NCBI GenBank assembly: GCA_020845895.1
Contig: JADLEX010000125.1
Coordinates: forward strand, 1-49,728
Length of the DNA stretch: 49,728 bases
Direction: 5' to 3'
From: Deltaproteobacteria bacterium
Lineage (GTDB): Bacteria > Lernaellota > Lernaellaia > JACKCT01
The notes below the pieces were generated by a model that worked only from the letters and a program-made list of their open reading frames with translations, was not told the origin of the DNA and did not search any database. Below, in pieces: positions 1 through 9,396 of the stretch; position 1 is the stretch's first letter; every line of letters begins with the position of its first letter. Made by a program: the position numbers and the translations under genes.

Positions 1-94
1 CCCCCGCCCTTCCGGGCCGCCGGTCGAGGTCAACGGAGGGTGAAGACGCCGTTCCCGGCCTGTCGACCCACCGTGCAAAATCCTCACGATGAAC

Positions 95-100
95 TATAAT
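95..100 (+). promoter_or_regulatory. Candidate -10 box upstream of rmlD
   Basis: A perfect TATAAT lies about 70 bases before the RmlD start codon. No good -35 hexamer is visible at 16-18 bp spacing (CGTGCA at 72-77 is poor). The upstream 90 bases hold no gene I can support; a short reading frame ending near base 42 could be the tail of an upstream gene. Confidence 0.4.
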
Positions 101-170
101 CGCGGCGATCTTCGAACATCGAGAGCGCGAAAGGGAGCGGGGACGCCGTGAAAAGGGACCTGGGAACGCG

Positions 171-1031
171 ATGAGTCGAATTGTGGTGGCGGGCGCGAGG
201 GGGATGCTCGGACGCGCGGTAGCGGGCGCGTTGCGCGCTTATCGTCACAATGTCGTCGAATGGGACGTCGCCGAAGGCGATCTTTCCGACGAAAAGACGG
301 TCGCGTGGATGATGGACGACATGCGTCCCGGCGTGGTCATCAACTGCGCGGGGTACACCGACGTCGAGGGCGCGGAAGATCCGGCGAATCTGGACGCGGC
401 GCGGCGGGCCAATGTCGACATCCCGGCACATCTCGCCCGCGCGTGCGCAAAAAAGAACCGCCGCTTCGTGCACATCTCCACCGACTATGTATTCGATGGA
501 ACGGCGCGCGCGCCGATCACGGAAGACGCCGAGCCGAATCCCATTTCGGTTTACGCGCGGACGAAACTCGACGGCGAGCGCGCGGTGCTGGAATCCGGCG
601 CGCAAAACGCGGTCATCATCCGGACCGCATGGCTCTATGGTCGGCTCGGACGCAACTTCGTGGACACCATTCGCCGAAAGGCGCGCGAACATCATCGTCT
701 CGAAGTGGTGAACGACCAGACCGGCTGTCCGACATATGCGACCGATCTCGCCGAGACCATCGTGCGCGTCACGCATGGCGTCGAGACGGGGATCTTCAAC
801 GCAGTCAACGCGGGGCAGGCGACGTGGTACGACCTCGCGTGCGCGGTGGTGGAGCTGGCCGGAATCGAGGGTGTCGAGGTCGTTCCCTGCACGAGCGACC
901 GCTACCCCACCAAAGCCAAACGCCCTGCTTATTCGGTGCTCGACTGTTCCCGGCTCACGCGCGCGATCGGCTTTACGATGCGCCCGTGGCGTGAAGCCCT
1001 GCGCGACTATCTGACCGGATCTCCCGCATGA
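171..1031 (+). CDS. rfbD: dTDP-4-dehydrorhamnose reductase (RmlD/RfbD)
   Basis: NADPH-dependent reductase for the last step of dTDP-L-rhamnose synthesis, which supplies rhamnose for surface polysaccharide. At 286 aa it has the usual family length and every hallmark of this short-chain dehydrogenase subfamily is visible. These are a Rossmann GARGMLG near residues 8-14, STDYVFDG at 103-110, the catalytic Y128-x3-K132 (YARTK), NDQTGCPT at 181-188 and the C-terminal RPAYSVL at 251-257. Translation starts at an ATG without a strong ribosome binding site. The next gene, a membrane glycosyltransferase, begins 17 bases after the stop, so the two are probably cotranscribed. Other rml genes are not in this window. 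Confidence 0.95.
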   Translation: MSRIVVAGARGMLGRAVAGALRAYRHNVVEWDVAEGDLSDEKTVAWMMDDMRPGVVINCAGYTDVEGAEDPANLDAARRANVDIPAHLARACAKKNRRFVHISTDYVFDGTARAPITEDAEPNPISVYARTKLDGERAVLESGAQNAVIIRTAWLYGRLGRNFVDTIRRKAREHHRLEVVNDQTGCPTYATDLAETIVRVTHGVETGIFNAVNAGQATWYDLACAVVELAGIEGVEVVPCTSDRYPTKAKRPAYSVLDCSRLTRAIGFTMRPWREALRDYLTGSPA

Positions 1032-1047
1032 ACCGGCCCGGGGTCGC

Positions 1048-2526
1048 GTGATGCTCCCCGACGAAAACTGGCGGGGCTGGCGCGTCGCGCCGGTGGTCGT
1101 ATTCGCCGCGTACGTCGCCGTGCGTCTCGCGGTCTTCGCGGCGTCCGACAACGGCATCGACTTCCACCACAACGCGTACGACCGCGGCTTGTTCGTCGAG
1201 CGCTGGCTCGCGAACTTCGAGGTCGTGCCCGACGCCGCGTACGGCCCCGTCGGTTATTACCTCACCGCCGCGACGATGGCCCTTGTGCCCGACCCGATTC
1301 TCGCGCCGCGCCTGCTGTCACTCATTTCCTCTCTCGCACTGTTCTGGATCGTCGCGGTTCTCGCGCGGCGAATCTTCGGCGTGCGCGAGGCCGTGCTCGC
1401 CCTCGTGCTGCTCTCGGTGCACCCGCACGGCATTCGACTTTCGGTCGTGGGCCTCGACATGATGCCCTACGCGGCGCTCGTCATGGCGGCGTTTCTCGCA
1501 TGGGACCGGTGGTGGACGAACCCCGAGCGCGTCGGACTCGCCGCTCTCGCGGGTTTCGCGTTCACGATCGCGGCGGCCACGCGGTTCGAGATCTGGGCCG
1601 TGCTGCCGATGGTCGCGGGGCTCGCGCTCTTGCGCGCGCGGCGCGCGGGGCTCGCGTTTGTCGCCGCGAGCGCGGTGTTTCCGGTGGCGTGGTGCGTGTG
1701 GCAGTGGCGGCAAACGGGCGATCCGCTGAATTTCCTCGGCATCTCGCAGGGTGTGTCGGCGATCCACATGGCGGGGCTCTCACTCTTCGAGCGCGCGATC
1801 GCCTGGCCGGCGGTGCTCGCCCACGACGCACCGCTTCCCACCGCGTTGCTCGCTCTCGCCGCGTTCATCACGCTGCGTCGCACGCGCCGGGCGTGGGCGC
1901 TGATGGCGAGCGCCGCGTGGACCTTCGCGGTCTTCGAGACGCAGACCCTGCGTGGCGCGATGGGCACGAACGAAACCAAATACGTCATGCCGCTCGTGGT
2001 GATGCTGATCCCGCAGGCCGCGGCGGAACTCGTTCGCCGGCTGAACGGACGTCGGTTCGAGAAGTTCATCGCGTCGGGGATGTCGGTGATCCTCATCGGT
2101 CTCTCGACGATCGTCACGCTCGCCGACAACACGCGCTTCGCCGTCCCCGGCGGGGCGGTGGAACAGGCTGCGTTTCTGCGCGAGACCCCCCGCCGGCCCG
2201 AGCGCGTGGTGATCGGAACGAGCCTGCAGGGCTGGCTGCTTGTGCACGCCGATCTGGCGGACGGCCGGGCGGTGCTGGCCGCGCCGGGGCCTGGCGGGGC
2301 GTTCGACGAGGATGACTTGCGGAAGTTGCTCGACGAACCGTGCGTCCGGTATCTCGCATACGAGCCGGACAACCCGGTCGATTTCGCGCCGGTGCTCGAG
2401 CTCCCCGACGAGACGAAGGCCGAGCGCCTCGGTTTCACGTTCACGCGGGTCTTCCGCTCGGGCGACGGGCGATTCGCGGTCTATCGGGTGGAGAGACCCG
2501 ACTCCGCGGATTGCCTTGGTCCATAA
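1048..2526 (+). CDS. GT39-like polytopic membrane glycosyltransferase
   Basis: A 492-aa integral membrane protein with a run of hydrophobic segments over the first two thirds and a soluble C-terminal domain of about 140 residues. The arrangement fits lipid-linked sugar transferases of the GT39/PMT (ArnT-like) class. These use polyprenyl-phosphate sugars and have an acidic residue early in the first periplasmic loop; here NGIDFHHNAYDRG occupies about residues 33-45. The start is GTG at 1048 with an alternative ATG one codon later. It follows rfbD closely and probably acts in the same glycan pathway. The exact acceptor and sugar cannot be read from the sequence. Confidence 0.72.
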   Translation: MMLPDENWRGWRVAPVVVFAAYVAVRLAVFAASDNGIDFHHNAYDRGLFVERWLANFEVVPDAAYGPVGYYLTAATMALVPDPILAPRLLSLISSLALFWIVAVLARRIFGVREAVLALVLLSVHPHGIRLSVVGLDMMPYAALVMAAFLAWDRWWTNPERVGLAALAGFAFTIAAATRFEIWAVLPMVAGLALLRARRAGLAFVAASAVFPVAWCVWQWRQTGDPLNFLGISQGVSAIHMAGLSLFERAIAWPAVLAHDAPLPTALLALAAFITLRRTRRAWALMASAAWTFAVFETQTLRGAMGTNETKYVMPLVVMLIPQAAAELVRRLNGRRFEKFIASGMSVILIGLSTIVTLADNTRFAVPGGAVEQAAFLRETPRRPERVVIGTSLQGWLLVHADLADGRAVLAAPGPGGAFDEDDLRKLLDEPCVRYLAYEPDNPVDFAPVLELPDETKAERLGFTFTRVFRSGDGRFAVYRVERPDSADCLGP

Positions 2527-2541
2527 AGCGAGCCCAAGCGA

Positions 2542-2559
2542 CCACTTCGCGTGAAGTGG
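2542..2559 (+). terminator. Hairpin after the RmlD-glycosyltransferase pair
   Basis: CCACTTC and GAAGTGG form a perfect 7-bp stem with a GCGT loop, 15 bases after the stop codon. No T-run follows, so it is at best a weak or factor-assisted terminator. Confidence 0.3.
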
Positions 2560-2598
2560 GCGACTCCGGTGACGGAAGCTGCGATCACGTTTTTCGCG

Positions 2599-2604
2599 TA
2601 CAAT
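2599..2604 (+). promoter_or_regulatory. Candidate -10 box for the 2633 lipoprotein
   Basis: TACAAT lies 28 bases before the GTG start, in a short AT-richer patch just after the upstream hairpin. No convincing -35 is visible. An AGAGG ribosome binding site sits between it and the start codon. Confidence 0.35.
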
Positions 2605-2632
2605 ATGTCGATATTCGACGTTAGAGGTTGCC

Positions 2633-4855
2633 GTGCAGCGCGAATCCGAACGGTTGTGGCAGACACTCGTCGCATTCTCGATGCTCGTCGCGTTTGCCGG
2701 TTGCGACTGCGGTGACAATGACGGCGATTCGCTTTCGTCGGATTCCGGCGCTACAGGCGACGACGACGCGACGGATGACGACACAGGCAACGACGATGCC
2801 GACGACGATACGTGGCCGCCGCTTCCGGACGACGACTCGGAAGATGACGACGCGGACGACGATGGGTTCGATCTCGAAGTCCACGATGCGCTGACCGCGG
2901 GGCCATCGGTCCTGCCGGGGGAGGTCGAGTCCTGCGCGATCATCGACCAGACCGAATGCCGCGGCGGCACCGAGCATGTCTGCGCGATCTACGACGCGGG
3001 CGCGGGCGATTTCACCGACGATCCGCCCGAATTCATCAAACGCATCTATCACCACGAGCGATACCACGATCTCCAGCACAAATCCGACAGCACGATGCTG
3101 ACGGTTCACACAACCGCCGGCATGCCGCCGGGCACCGACCGCGACGTGTGGAGCAATCCCGCCGCGTTCGAAGAATACGCCGACTGGGGCGACGGAGCGT
3201 ATTACGCGAGCATGGCGCTGTCCGCCGCGTCGCTGCGTTTCGCGGCCACCGGGACCGACGCCGATTACGCACGCATGGTCGATTACGCGAACACGCTTTT
3301 GCTCAACTGGCGCGTGACCGACGTGGCCGGCTACATGATCCGCTCGGTCGCGGCCATGCTCGACGACGGCGTGCCGATCCCGCCCGGCCACCCGGAATAC
3401 AATCTGCGCGAATACAAGGAACGCACGAACCACGTGCTCTACACCCTCGCGCCCGAACTGCACGACCTCGTGCCCGCGTATTATTACGAGGGCGCGGACC
3501 TCGACCACGACACCACGCCCGATCTCGCCACGACGCCGTTGCTCGAAGGCAGCCCGAGCCAGGACGCCTATTCCGCAGCGCTGGTCGGCATGCAGCTCGC
3601 GTACGATCTGCTGCGCGGCGAGCACCAGGCCCTGAAAGACGAGATCGCCGACAACGCGGTGTGCAACGTGACGCGCCTTCGCAAAATGCGCATCACGCAC
3701 CTGTCCGACAGCGCGCTGGGCCGCCTCGCCGTGCAGTACCTCACGTCGTCGGGCGGATTCCATCCGGATCCCGACGATATCGACCTGGACGGGATCGACA
3801 CGATGATCGGCTACGTGCAGGAGGCGCTGCCGCCGGGCGATCCCGGCGATTTCGAATACGGCTGCCCCGCGGACCCGCCGACCGAGGTCGATCCGAAATA
3901 CGATTGGGACGCGACCGATCCGCTGTTTCTGATTCGCATCGCGGACTTCGCGGCGAAGATGGCGGGCGAGGGCGATCACCCGATCGACTTCGTCTATTTC
4001 GTCTCGCACCGGGGCGGCGATGTGATCTACATGATCAACTACGCACTCTTCGCGTATCACGTCTCGGGCAACCCGAAATTTCTCGACTTCATCAAGAACC
4101 AGCTCATCGACGAGATCGACGGCCTCGCCGTACTCAACACCGCGGGGTCTTTTTTCTTAAATCCCTATTGCGGTTCGTGGATCGGCGGTGATCTTTCTCA
4201 CCCGGTCATGTACGCGACGCTGCTGCACATCGACGACGATCTGGTGGCCGCCGAGCACCAGCGGGCGATGCTCGAAGAGTTCAAAGACAAGATGTTCGAA
4301 AACGACAACAACGCGTATTTCGGCATGACCTACGCCGCCACGGTCGGCGACGATGTCGATCCGCTGGTGGACGACTACGGCGAATGGGCGGCCGGGGAGC
4401 TCGACGCTTACATGCTGAATGCGGATCACCCGCTCGATCCGAAACGCAACTACAGCACCGACTACGTGGCCAATCCGCTGGCGCCGCCCTACGATCCCTC
4501 GCCGCCCACCGACGACGAAATCGCCGAGTGCGAAGCGGGACTCGAACTCTTCGGCATCCCCATTGTGCCGGGACCCGGCGTCGATCCCGACTTCACGGTG
4601 CTCTCCCGCGAGCCGCTGCCGGTGGGGCTGCGCGTGCCGCACGATCTCATCTGGCACTTCTCGCCGTTCAACCTGAAACGCAATTGGGGCGCCAACGACG
4701 GGCGCTACCAGATGACCTTCCTCGATCTCACGCTGCCGTTCTGGATCGGCCGGTACCACGAACGCATCGATTCGGGCGAAGGCATGGCACTCGCGTGGAA
4801 GGATACCGGCGGGCCGTGCGACGTCAGGGACACGCCGGCAGCGCGTCGTCCGTAG
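2633..4855 (+). CDS. Asp-stalk lipoprotein with alpha/alpha-barrel-like domain
   Basis: A 740-aa protein of unknown function. It starts at GTG with AGAGG five bases upstream. Residues 1-24 form a lipoprotein signal ending in VAFAGC, so Cys24 is the predicted lipidation site. Residues about 25-80 are an Asp-rich low-complexity stalk (DDDATDDD type). The rest is a folded domain with helical, aromatic-rich segments such as WGDGAYYASMALSAASLRFA. These recall six-hairpin (alpha/alpha) glycosidase-like folds, but I recognise no family or catalytic residues. Its 3' end overlaps the 3' end of the opposite-strand lipase gene by 32 bases. Probably tethered to the cell surface or periplasmic membrane face. 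Confidence 0.8.
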   Translation: MQRESERLWQTLVAFSMLVAFAGCDCGDNDGDSLSSDSGATGDDDATDDDTGNDDADDDTWPPLPDDDSEDDDADDDGFDLEVHDALTAGPSVLPGEVESCAIIDQTECRGGTEHVCAIYDAGAGDFTDDPPEFIKRIYHHERYHDLQHKSDSTMLTVHTTAGMPPGTDRDVWSNPAAFEEYADWGDGAYYASMALSAASLRFAATGTDADYARMVDYANTLLLNWRVTDVAGYMIRSVAAMLDDGVPIPPGHPEYNLREYKERTNHVLYTLAPELHDLVPAYYYEGADLDHDTTPDLATTPLLEGSPSQDAYSAALVGMQLAYDLLRGEHQALKDEIADNAVCNVTRLRKMRITHLSDSALGRLAVQYLTSSGGFHPDPDDIDLDGIDTMIGYVQEALPPGDPGDFEYGCPADPPTEVDPKYDWDATDPLFLIRIADFAAKMAGEGDHPIDFVYFVSHRGGDVIYMINYALFAYHVSGNPKFLDFIKNQLIDEIDGLAVLNTAGSFFLNPYCGSWIGGDLSHPVMYATLLHIDDDLVAAEHQRAMLEEFKDKMFENDNNAYFGMTYAATVGDDVDPLVDDYGEWAAGELDAYMLNADHPLDPKRNYSTDYVANPLAPPYDPSPPTDDEIAECEAGLELFGIPIVPGPGVDPDFTVLSREPLPVGLRVPHDLIWHFSPFNLKRNWGANDGRYQMTFLDLTLPFWIGRYHERIDSGEGMALAWKDTGGPCDVRDTPAARRP

Positions 4856-6278
4856 GGCATTCGCCGCCGCCCATCGTCGCCCAGTCGATCGCGAAGCCGA
4901 CCGCCGCCGCCGGCAAGCCCATGTGATCGATGCCCGCCCACGCGCAGCTCTGCACGTCGATGCCCGCGGCGACCATGTCGTCATACAGGCACGCCTGCTC
5001 GACGGGCGTGCGCTGTACATCGTCGAGCCCTGAGATCATCAGCACCGGTGCGCCGTCCGAATCCATGGGCACGTCGTTTTCGGCGGTCCACTGCGTGTAC
5101 GCCGCCGCCCGCGCGGTGCAGTCGGCCGTGTCGTTCAGGCAGTCCACGACCTCTTCGCGAAACGCGGGCTCGACCATCTCGCCCACCGTATCCGGCGGCG
5201 TGTAATCCGCCGTCGGCGTCGCGAGCGTCGCCGTGATGCCGAACACGCACTGCGTTTCGATCGATTCGATCAACGCGTCGGCGATGTCCGGCTGATAAGC
5301 CTCGGCGACGTGATCCAGACCGAACAGATTGGCGAAGGCCGCATACAGCGCGAGGGCGACGACCACGCGGGTGACGCCCGCGCCGGTGTCGATGGGCCAG
5401 TTCGGCAGGCGGTACGCATTGGCGGAATTGCCGTCGGGATAGTCGCCCGCGAAAGCGATCGCGGCGACGAGTTCGAGGTCGGGCTCGCCGTCGATGGCCA
5501 TGCGCGCCTGCGTGCCGAGGGCCGCTCCGCCGCCCTGGCTGTGGCCCGTCACGATCACGCGGCCGTCGAGCGCGCCCGGCGTCGTCGCGCGAATCGCGGC
5601 GCGGGCCGCGTCGATCACGGAACGCACCGTGTCGGGCATGGAGCCGTAGCCCTGCGTGCCCTCGTTGCCCATGCCCGCGTAATCGGGCGCGATGACCGGC
5701 AGACCCGCCGCGACCCATGGAACGATCAGGTCATCGCTCGGGCGGAGCGTGGTGGACGGCGCGCAAAAGTCGGCGAGTCCCACGGTGCCGTGCGCGACGG
5801 CGACGATCGGGAGCGGTCCCGGCGCTGGCGAATCGGGCAGCAACAGGCGCGCGGTGCCGACGCCCGCGATGCCGTCGCGCCGCTCGGTGCGATATGCGAT
5901 GCGATACGAACGATAGCCGCTCGTCACCGTGATCCCGTCGATGTCGGCGAGTCGCTCGGCCACTGTTGCGGCGTCCACCGTTTCGTCGGGCGCGCAACGC
6001 ACGATCGCCCCGCGCTCGCCATCGTCAAAGGGCGGGAGGCTGCCGGGCGTGACATACACGTCGTCTTCAGAATCCACGCACGCGATGGCGAGATCCGGCG
6101 GCGGCGCATCGTCGTCCACGTCATCATCCGTCAAGTCGTCGTCGGAATCGTCGTCCGTGTCGTCGTCCGCGTCGTCGTCCACCGCCGCGCCGCGATCGTC
6201 CGATCCGCCATCCGACGCACAACCCATGACGGCGAGGTACGCAAACAGCAGGAGCAGGTGGGCGGTCTTCGTATTCAT
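4824..6278 (-). CDS. Asp-stalk lipoprotein, secretory lipase (LIP) family
   Basis: Predicted alpha/beta hydrolase of 484 aa acting on ester substrates outside the cytoplasm. Residues 1-20 are a lipoprotein signal with VMGC (Cys20). Residues about 30-58 are an Asp-rich stalk. The hydrolase domain has VAVAHGT (oxyanion region, about 160-165), nucleophile elbow GHSQGG with Ser247, an acid candidate in SGLDDVQRTP (Asp419/420) and His452 in GIDHMG. This triad layout matches the secretory lipase family known from fungi and actinomycetes. There is no clear ribosome binding site; TATCCT lies 10 bases before the ATG, suggesting a leaderless or very short leader. The gene overlaps the converging neighbour by 32 bases. 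Confidence 0.85.
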   Translation of the reverse strand: MNTKTAHLLLLFAYLAVMGCASDGGSDDRGAAVDDDADDDTDDDSDDDLTDDDVDDDAPPPDLAIACVDSEDDVYVTPGSLPPFDDGERGAIVRCAPDETVDAATVAERLADIDGITVTSGYRSYRIAYRTERRDGIAGVGTARLLLPDSPAPGPLPIVAVAHGTVGLADFCAPSTTLRPSDDLIVPWVAAGLPVIAPDYAGMGNEGTQGYGSMPDTVRSVIDAARAAIRATTPGALDGRVIVTGHSQGGGAALGTQARMAIDGEPDLELVAAIAFAGDYPDGNSANAYRLPNWPIDTGAGVTRVVVALALYAAFANLFGLDHVAEAYQPDIADALIESIETQCVFGITATLATPTADYTPPDTVGEMVEPAFREEVVDCLNDTADCTARAAAYTQWTAENDVPMDSDGAPVLMISGLDDVQRTPVEQACLYDDMVAAGIDVQSCAWAGIDHMGLPAAAVGFAIDWATMGGGECPTDDALPACP

Positions 6279-6325
6279 CGGAAACAGCAGGATAGCATGA
6301 CCGCACGGAATTCGGTTGCGGCGTC

Positions 6326-6802
6326 CTAACGGTAAACGACGTCGAGAATTTCCAGGCTGCGCACGCCGCCCGGGACCTCGATGTCGACGAAGTCGTGCTT
6401 CGACTTGCCGATCAGGTGGCGGGCGATCGGCGATTTGATCGAGAGGCGGCCGTTTTCGGTGTCGGCTTCGAACTCGCCGACGATCTGGTACTCGAACTCC
6501 TCGTCCGTATTCAGATCCAGCAGACGTACGATCGCTCCGAAGACGATTCGGTCGCCGCGGATCGTGGACGTGTCGATCACCTGCGCGGTGGTGAGCAGGG
6601 CTTGAAGCTGTCCGATGCGCGCCTCGAGCATGCCCTGCGCGTCCTTGGCCGCGTGATACTCGGCGTTTTCGGACAGGTCGCCGTGCTCGCGCGCCACGCC
6701 GATAGCCTTCGACGCCTTGGGCCGCTCGAATTTGGTGAGCTGCTCGAGCGTCTGTTTGAGGCGTTCAAACCCGTGTTTGGTGATCGGAGACCGATCGGAC
6801 AT
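6326..6802 (-). CDS. greA: Transcription elongation factor GreA
   Basis: Cleavage factor that rescues backtracked RNA polymerase through the secondary channel. The start is set at 6802 because GAGGGAG precedes that ATG and the resulting 158 aa is the typical GreA length; an upstream in-frame extension lacks GreA sequence. The N-terminal coiled coil carries AREHGDLSENAEYHAAKD, the signature with acidic tip residues that coordinate magnesium. The C-terminal FKBP-like domain includes IKSPIARHLIGK. It appears to be monocistronic, flanked by envelope-protein genes, with no visible carAB or lysS neighbour. Confidence 0.95.
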   Translation of the reverse strand: MSDRSPITKHGFERLKQTLEQLTKFERPKASKAIGVAREHGDLSENAEYHAAKDAQGMLEARIGQLQALLTTAQVIDTSTIRGDRIVFGAIVRLLDLNTDEEFEYQIVGEFEADTENGRLSIKSPIARHLIGKSKHDFVDIEVPGGVRSLEILDVVYR

Positions 6803-6894
6803 CCCCACTCCCTCTTTTCTGTCCGGGCCGGTGCGAACGCGTTTTATGGGTGATTTCACTCCGGATTGTCAAGAATCCGGCGAATGGAAAAGAG

Positions 6895-6918
6895 AACGCG
6901 GGCCGCAAGACCCGCGTT
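6895..6918 (-). terminator. Terminator-type hairpin after paralog 1
   Basis: AACGCGGG pairs with CCCGCGTT (8 bp) around an 8-base loop, 26 bases beyond the stop of the 6944 gene. On the minus strand it is followed by a pyrimidine-rich tail with TTTT. A closely similar hairpin follows paralog 2. Confidence 0.6.
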
Positions 6919-6943
6919 CGTTGTGTTTCCGGAAGGGGAGACG

Positions 6944-9262
6944 TCAGCAGCCGCAGCAGCCGCCGTCGTCATCGTCGTCGTCACCACCGCCATCGGCCGC
7001 GTCATCGTCGCCCGACGCGTCGTCGTCGCCCGCCGCGTCGTCGTCACCCGAATCATCGTCGGTGTCGTCGTCGCCCGCGTCGCCGATCAGATCGAGGGCG
7101 TCGGCCATCGAATCGAAGAGCGTGTCGGGGTTCACGACGCGCACGGCGTAGAGCCCTTCTCCCAAACCGCCGGGGACATTGGCGACCAGCGTTTCCGAGT
7201 CCGTGAACGTCACTTCTGAAATCTCGGTGTCGCCCACGAAGACCTTTGCGCCGACCGCGAAATTCTCGCCGGTGATTGTCACCGATCCGCCGGCAGGTTC
7301 CACCAATTCGCCCGGCTCGACCGCGACGATCTCGGGCTTCGCCGCGGGATTCTCGTCCATGAACAGCTGGAAGCGGTATCCCATTTCGATGTTGTCATAC
7401 TCGTTCCAGGCGATCGACACGCGGTCGTGACGCATCGAGCCGCGAATGTCGAACGGCCATTGCACGTAATCGCCGTTGTCGACGTCCACATCCCGCGCCA
7501 GCGTGGGACCTTCGATGATGTCGCCATCGTAACCCAGAATCGCGTACCAGATGTCCTGATCGTAGGACGTTCCGTTCTTGTCGTTGAACACCATCAGCAC
7601 GCCGCCGCCGTCGGGATTCGCGAACAGGTGCGGGTGCTGATAGTTCGTGCCGGGATCGACATTGGTCGCCGCCATCGCGACGCCGCTCGGGGCAACGGTG
7701 CTGAAGGTGAACACGTCGCCCACCGCGAAGTCCGTCCCGCCCGCCTCGATCTTGAACGCGACGGCTCCGGAATCGGAGCTGTACGCCGTTCCCGTTGTGG
7801 CGTCTTCATAGGTATCGTCCTCGGTTTCCACCGACCAGATCTCCGCACCGGGGGTCGAATCGTCCGTGCAGGTGAGCGTCCAGTTCCCCGCGGGGGCCGA
7901 CAGCGAAACGCGCACATCGGTCATCGTGCCATCGCCGGTATTGCCGCCGTCCGCGTCGGGCTCGACCGGCTCGGTGAGCGCCGATCCGTCGAACCCGTTC
8001 ACCGCCGGATCGAGGAGCATGACGAACAACTCCGTCTGCGATCCATCGGCCAGATAGGTCTGGAACGCGATCAGCACCCGTCCATCCGGCATCGTTTCAA
8101 TGGTCTGTCGTTTGACTTCCCCGTTGATGAACACGTCCGTCGGGGCGACCGTGTAGGAGCCGTCGGACGGATCGAACGCGAAATACGTGAGGACGTTGGC
8201 GTATTCGCCGATCCAGGGTTCGGAAACGACAAGCGTGTTCACGCCGTACGACGCGGCGGACACCTCGATATCGCCGCCGCCGTAGTTGGCCATGGTGCCG
8301 CTGTCCGAATCCCACACTTCTTCGATATCGGACCACGCCTTGGACACGGGCGACCCCGTGCGGTAACCGATCGTCATGTCCGTTTCGTCCTGATAGGCTT
8401 GCCCGTTTCGCCAGACGAGCAAGAGATCGTTGTTCGGCAGGACGGTGAACTTCGGATGGACCGAGATGACCGCGTCATCTTCGGAAACCGCTTCGTCGGC
8501 CGCCTCGGAGAGGATCGGACTCGCCGTCGTCGAGAACGTGAACTCGTCGCCGTCCGCGAACGGATCGCCACTCGTATCGATTCGGAACGACACTCGGTCG
8601 ACACGCGGATTATCCACATTGTAACTATAGCTGTCGGCGGGATACAGCACATCGTCCGTCGCGACGAGTTGGGTCCCGCTCACCGAGCCTTCCACGTCCC
8701 AATCCGTCGCGCCGCGGCTCACGGTCCAGTCTTCCGTACGCGTGACCATCGCGCCGCCCCAGACCTGGTCGATCGTGCCGTCGCCGGCGTTTCCGCCATC
8801 GGCGACGGGCGTCGTGGCGGTGGCGTTGGCGTCGCTGCCGTCCTGCGGATGCTGCGACGGATCGATGACGCCGATCAGCACCTCGCCCTCGCCCTGGTGC
8901 CAGACCACCGCGATGCGAGGATCGTCGCCGACGCCGTCCACGAATGCGACTTCCATGCGGGCGACCCACTGCCCGACCGTCAGGACCGTCTGATCGATCA
9001 GGATATTTCCTTCGGAATCCACCATGAAATACACCATCTGATCCCAGCCGGACCAACCCAGCTCAGCGGTGTCGTCCGCTTCCATCTTGTAAAACGCGTG
9101 GATGTTGCCGGACGGATCTTCCAGCAACGCGGGATGCGTATCCCCATCGGAGACCATGGAAGGGTCGGAATTCAGGGTCAGGACGTCCGCGCCGGCCGAA
9201 AGCGGCCCGCCGAACGCGAGCAAGGCCAACGTCACACACACAGCGATTCGCCACGCGGCCAT
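6944..9262 (-). CDS. Secreted repeat protein, C-terminal Asp tail and GGCCGC (paralog 1)
   Basis: A 772-aa exported protein of unknown function. The ATG at 9262 is preferred because GGGAG lies five bases upstream; a TTG lies four codons further out. The N terminus is a cleavable-type signal peptide without lipobox (about residues 1-25, ending near LSAGA). The body has propeller-like repeats (HPALLEDPSGNIHAFY, GNILIDQ). It contains two copies of an embedded module marked by DGGNxGDGT, a WT(L)T segment, GxxFxI and GDxFTFST. Near the C terminus is an IPT/TIG domain (ITGENFAVGAKVFVGD ... YAVRVVNPDTLF). The last 45 or so residues are Asp-rich and end in GGCCGC. A tandem paralog lies directly upstream. 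Probably a surface protein. Confidence 0.85.
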   Translation of the reverse strand: MAAWRIAVCVTLALLAFGGPLSAGADVLTLNSDPSMVSDGDTHPALLEDPSGNIHAFYKMEADDTAELGWSGWDQMVYFMVDSEGNILIDQTVLTVGQWVARMEVAFVDGVGDDPRIAVVWHQGEGEVLIGVIDPSQHPQDGSDANATATTPVADGGNAGDGTIDQVWGGAMVTRTEDWTVSRGATDWDVEGSVSGTQLVATDDVLYPADSYSYNVDNPRVDRVSFRIDTSGDPFADGDEFTFSTTASPILSEAADEAVSEDDAVISVHPKFTVLPNNDLLLVWRNGQAYQDETDMTIGYRTGSPVSKAWSDIEEVWDSDSGTMANYGGGDIEVSAASYGVNTLVVSEPWIGEYANVLTYFAFDPSDGSYTVAPTDVFINGEVKRQTIETMPDGRVLIAFQTYLADGSQTELFVMLLDPAVNGFDGSALTEPVEPDADGGNTGDGTMTDVRVSLSAPAGNWTLTCTDDSTPGAEIWSVETEDDTYEDATTGTAYSSDSGAVAFKIEAGGTDFAVGDVFTFSTVAPSGVAMAATNVDPGTNYQHPHLFANPDGGGVLMVFNDKNGTSYDQDIWYAILGYDGDIIEGPTLARDVDVDNGDYVQWPFDIRGSMRHDRVSIAWNEYDNIEMGYRFQLFMDENPAAKPEIVAVEPGELVEPAGGSVTITGENFAVGAKVFVGDTEISEVTFTDSETLVANVPGGLGEGLYAVRVVNPDTLFDSMADALDLIGDAGDDDTDDDSGDDDAAGDDDASGDDDAADGGGDDDDDDGGCCGC

Positions 9263-9327
9263 GAAAACTCCCAAGGGTGAAGGTTTTTCGGTCTCAAGAA
9301 CGATATTCTAGATTGGCGGATGAAAAA

Positions 9328-9345
9328 CATGATCCGCGCCATATT
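9328..9345 (-). promoter_or_regulatory. Conserved 18-base upstream element, copy 1
   Basis: The plus-strand sequence CATGATCCGCGCCATATT lies 66 bases upstream of the paralog 1 start. It differs at only two positions from a block at almost the same distance upstream of paralog 2. The ATGA...CAT ends make it partly dyad-symmetric. TAGAAT on the minus strand (9305-9310) could be the -10 box downstream of it. Confidence 0.5.
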
Positions 9346-9396
9346 CTCCCCTTCGCACCGTCGAAATTGGTCAAGGCGAACGAAGGGCTCAAACGC

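Noticed and set aside
1-94. Tail of an upstream gene at the left edge
   Set aside because: One frame stops at about base 42 and others remain open, but there is too little sequence to choose strand or family.
7427-9280. Long plus-strand open frame opposite paralog 1
   Set aside because: Its translation is rich in Arg, Val, Asp and His without motifs, as expected from the antisense of a GC-rich gene. The minus-strand frame has a signal peptide, domains and a ribosome binding site.
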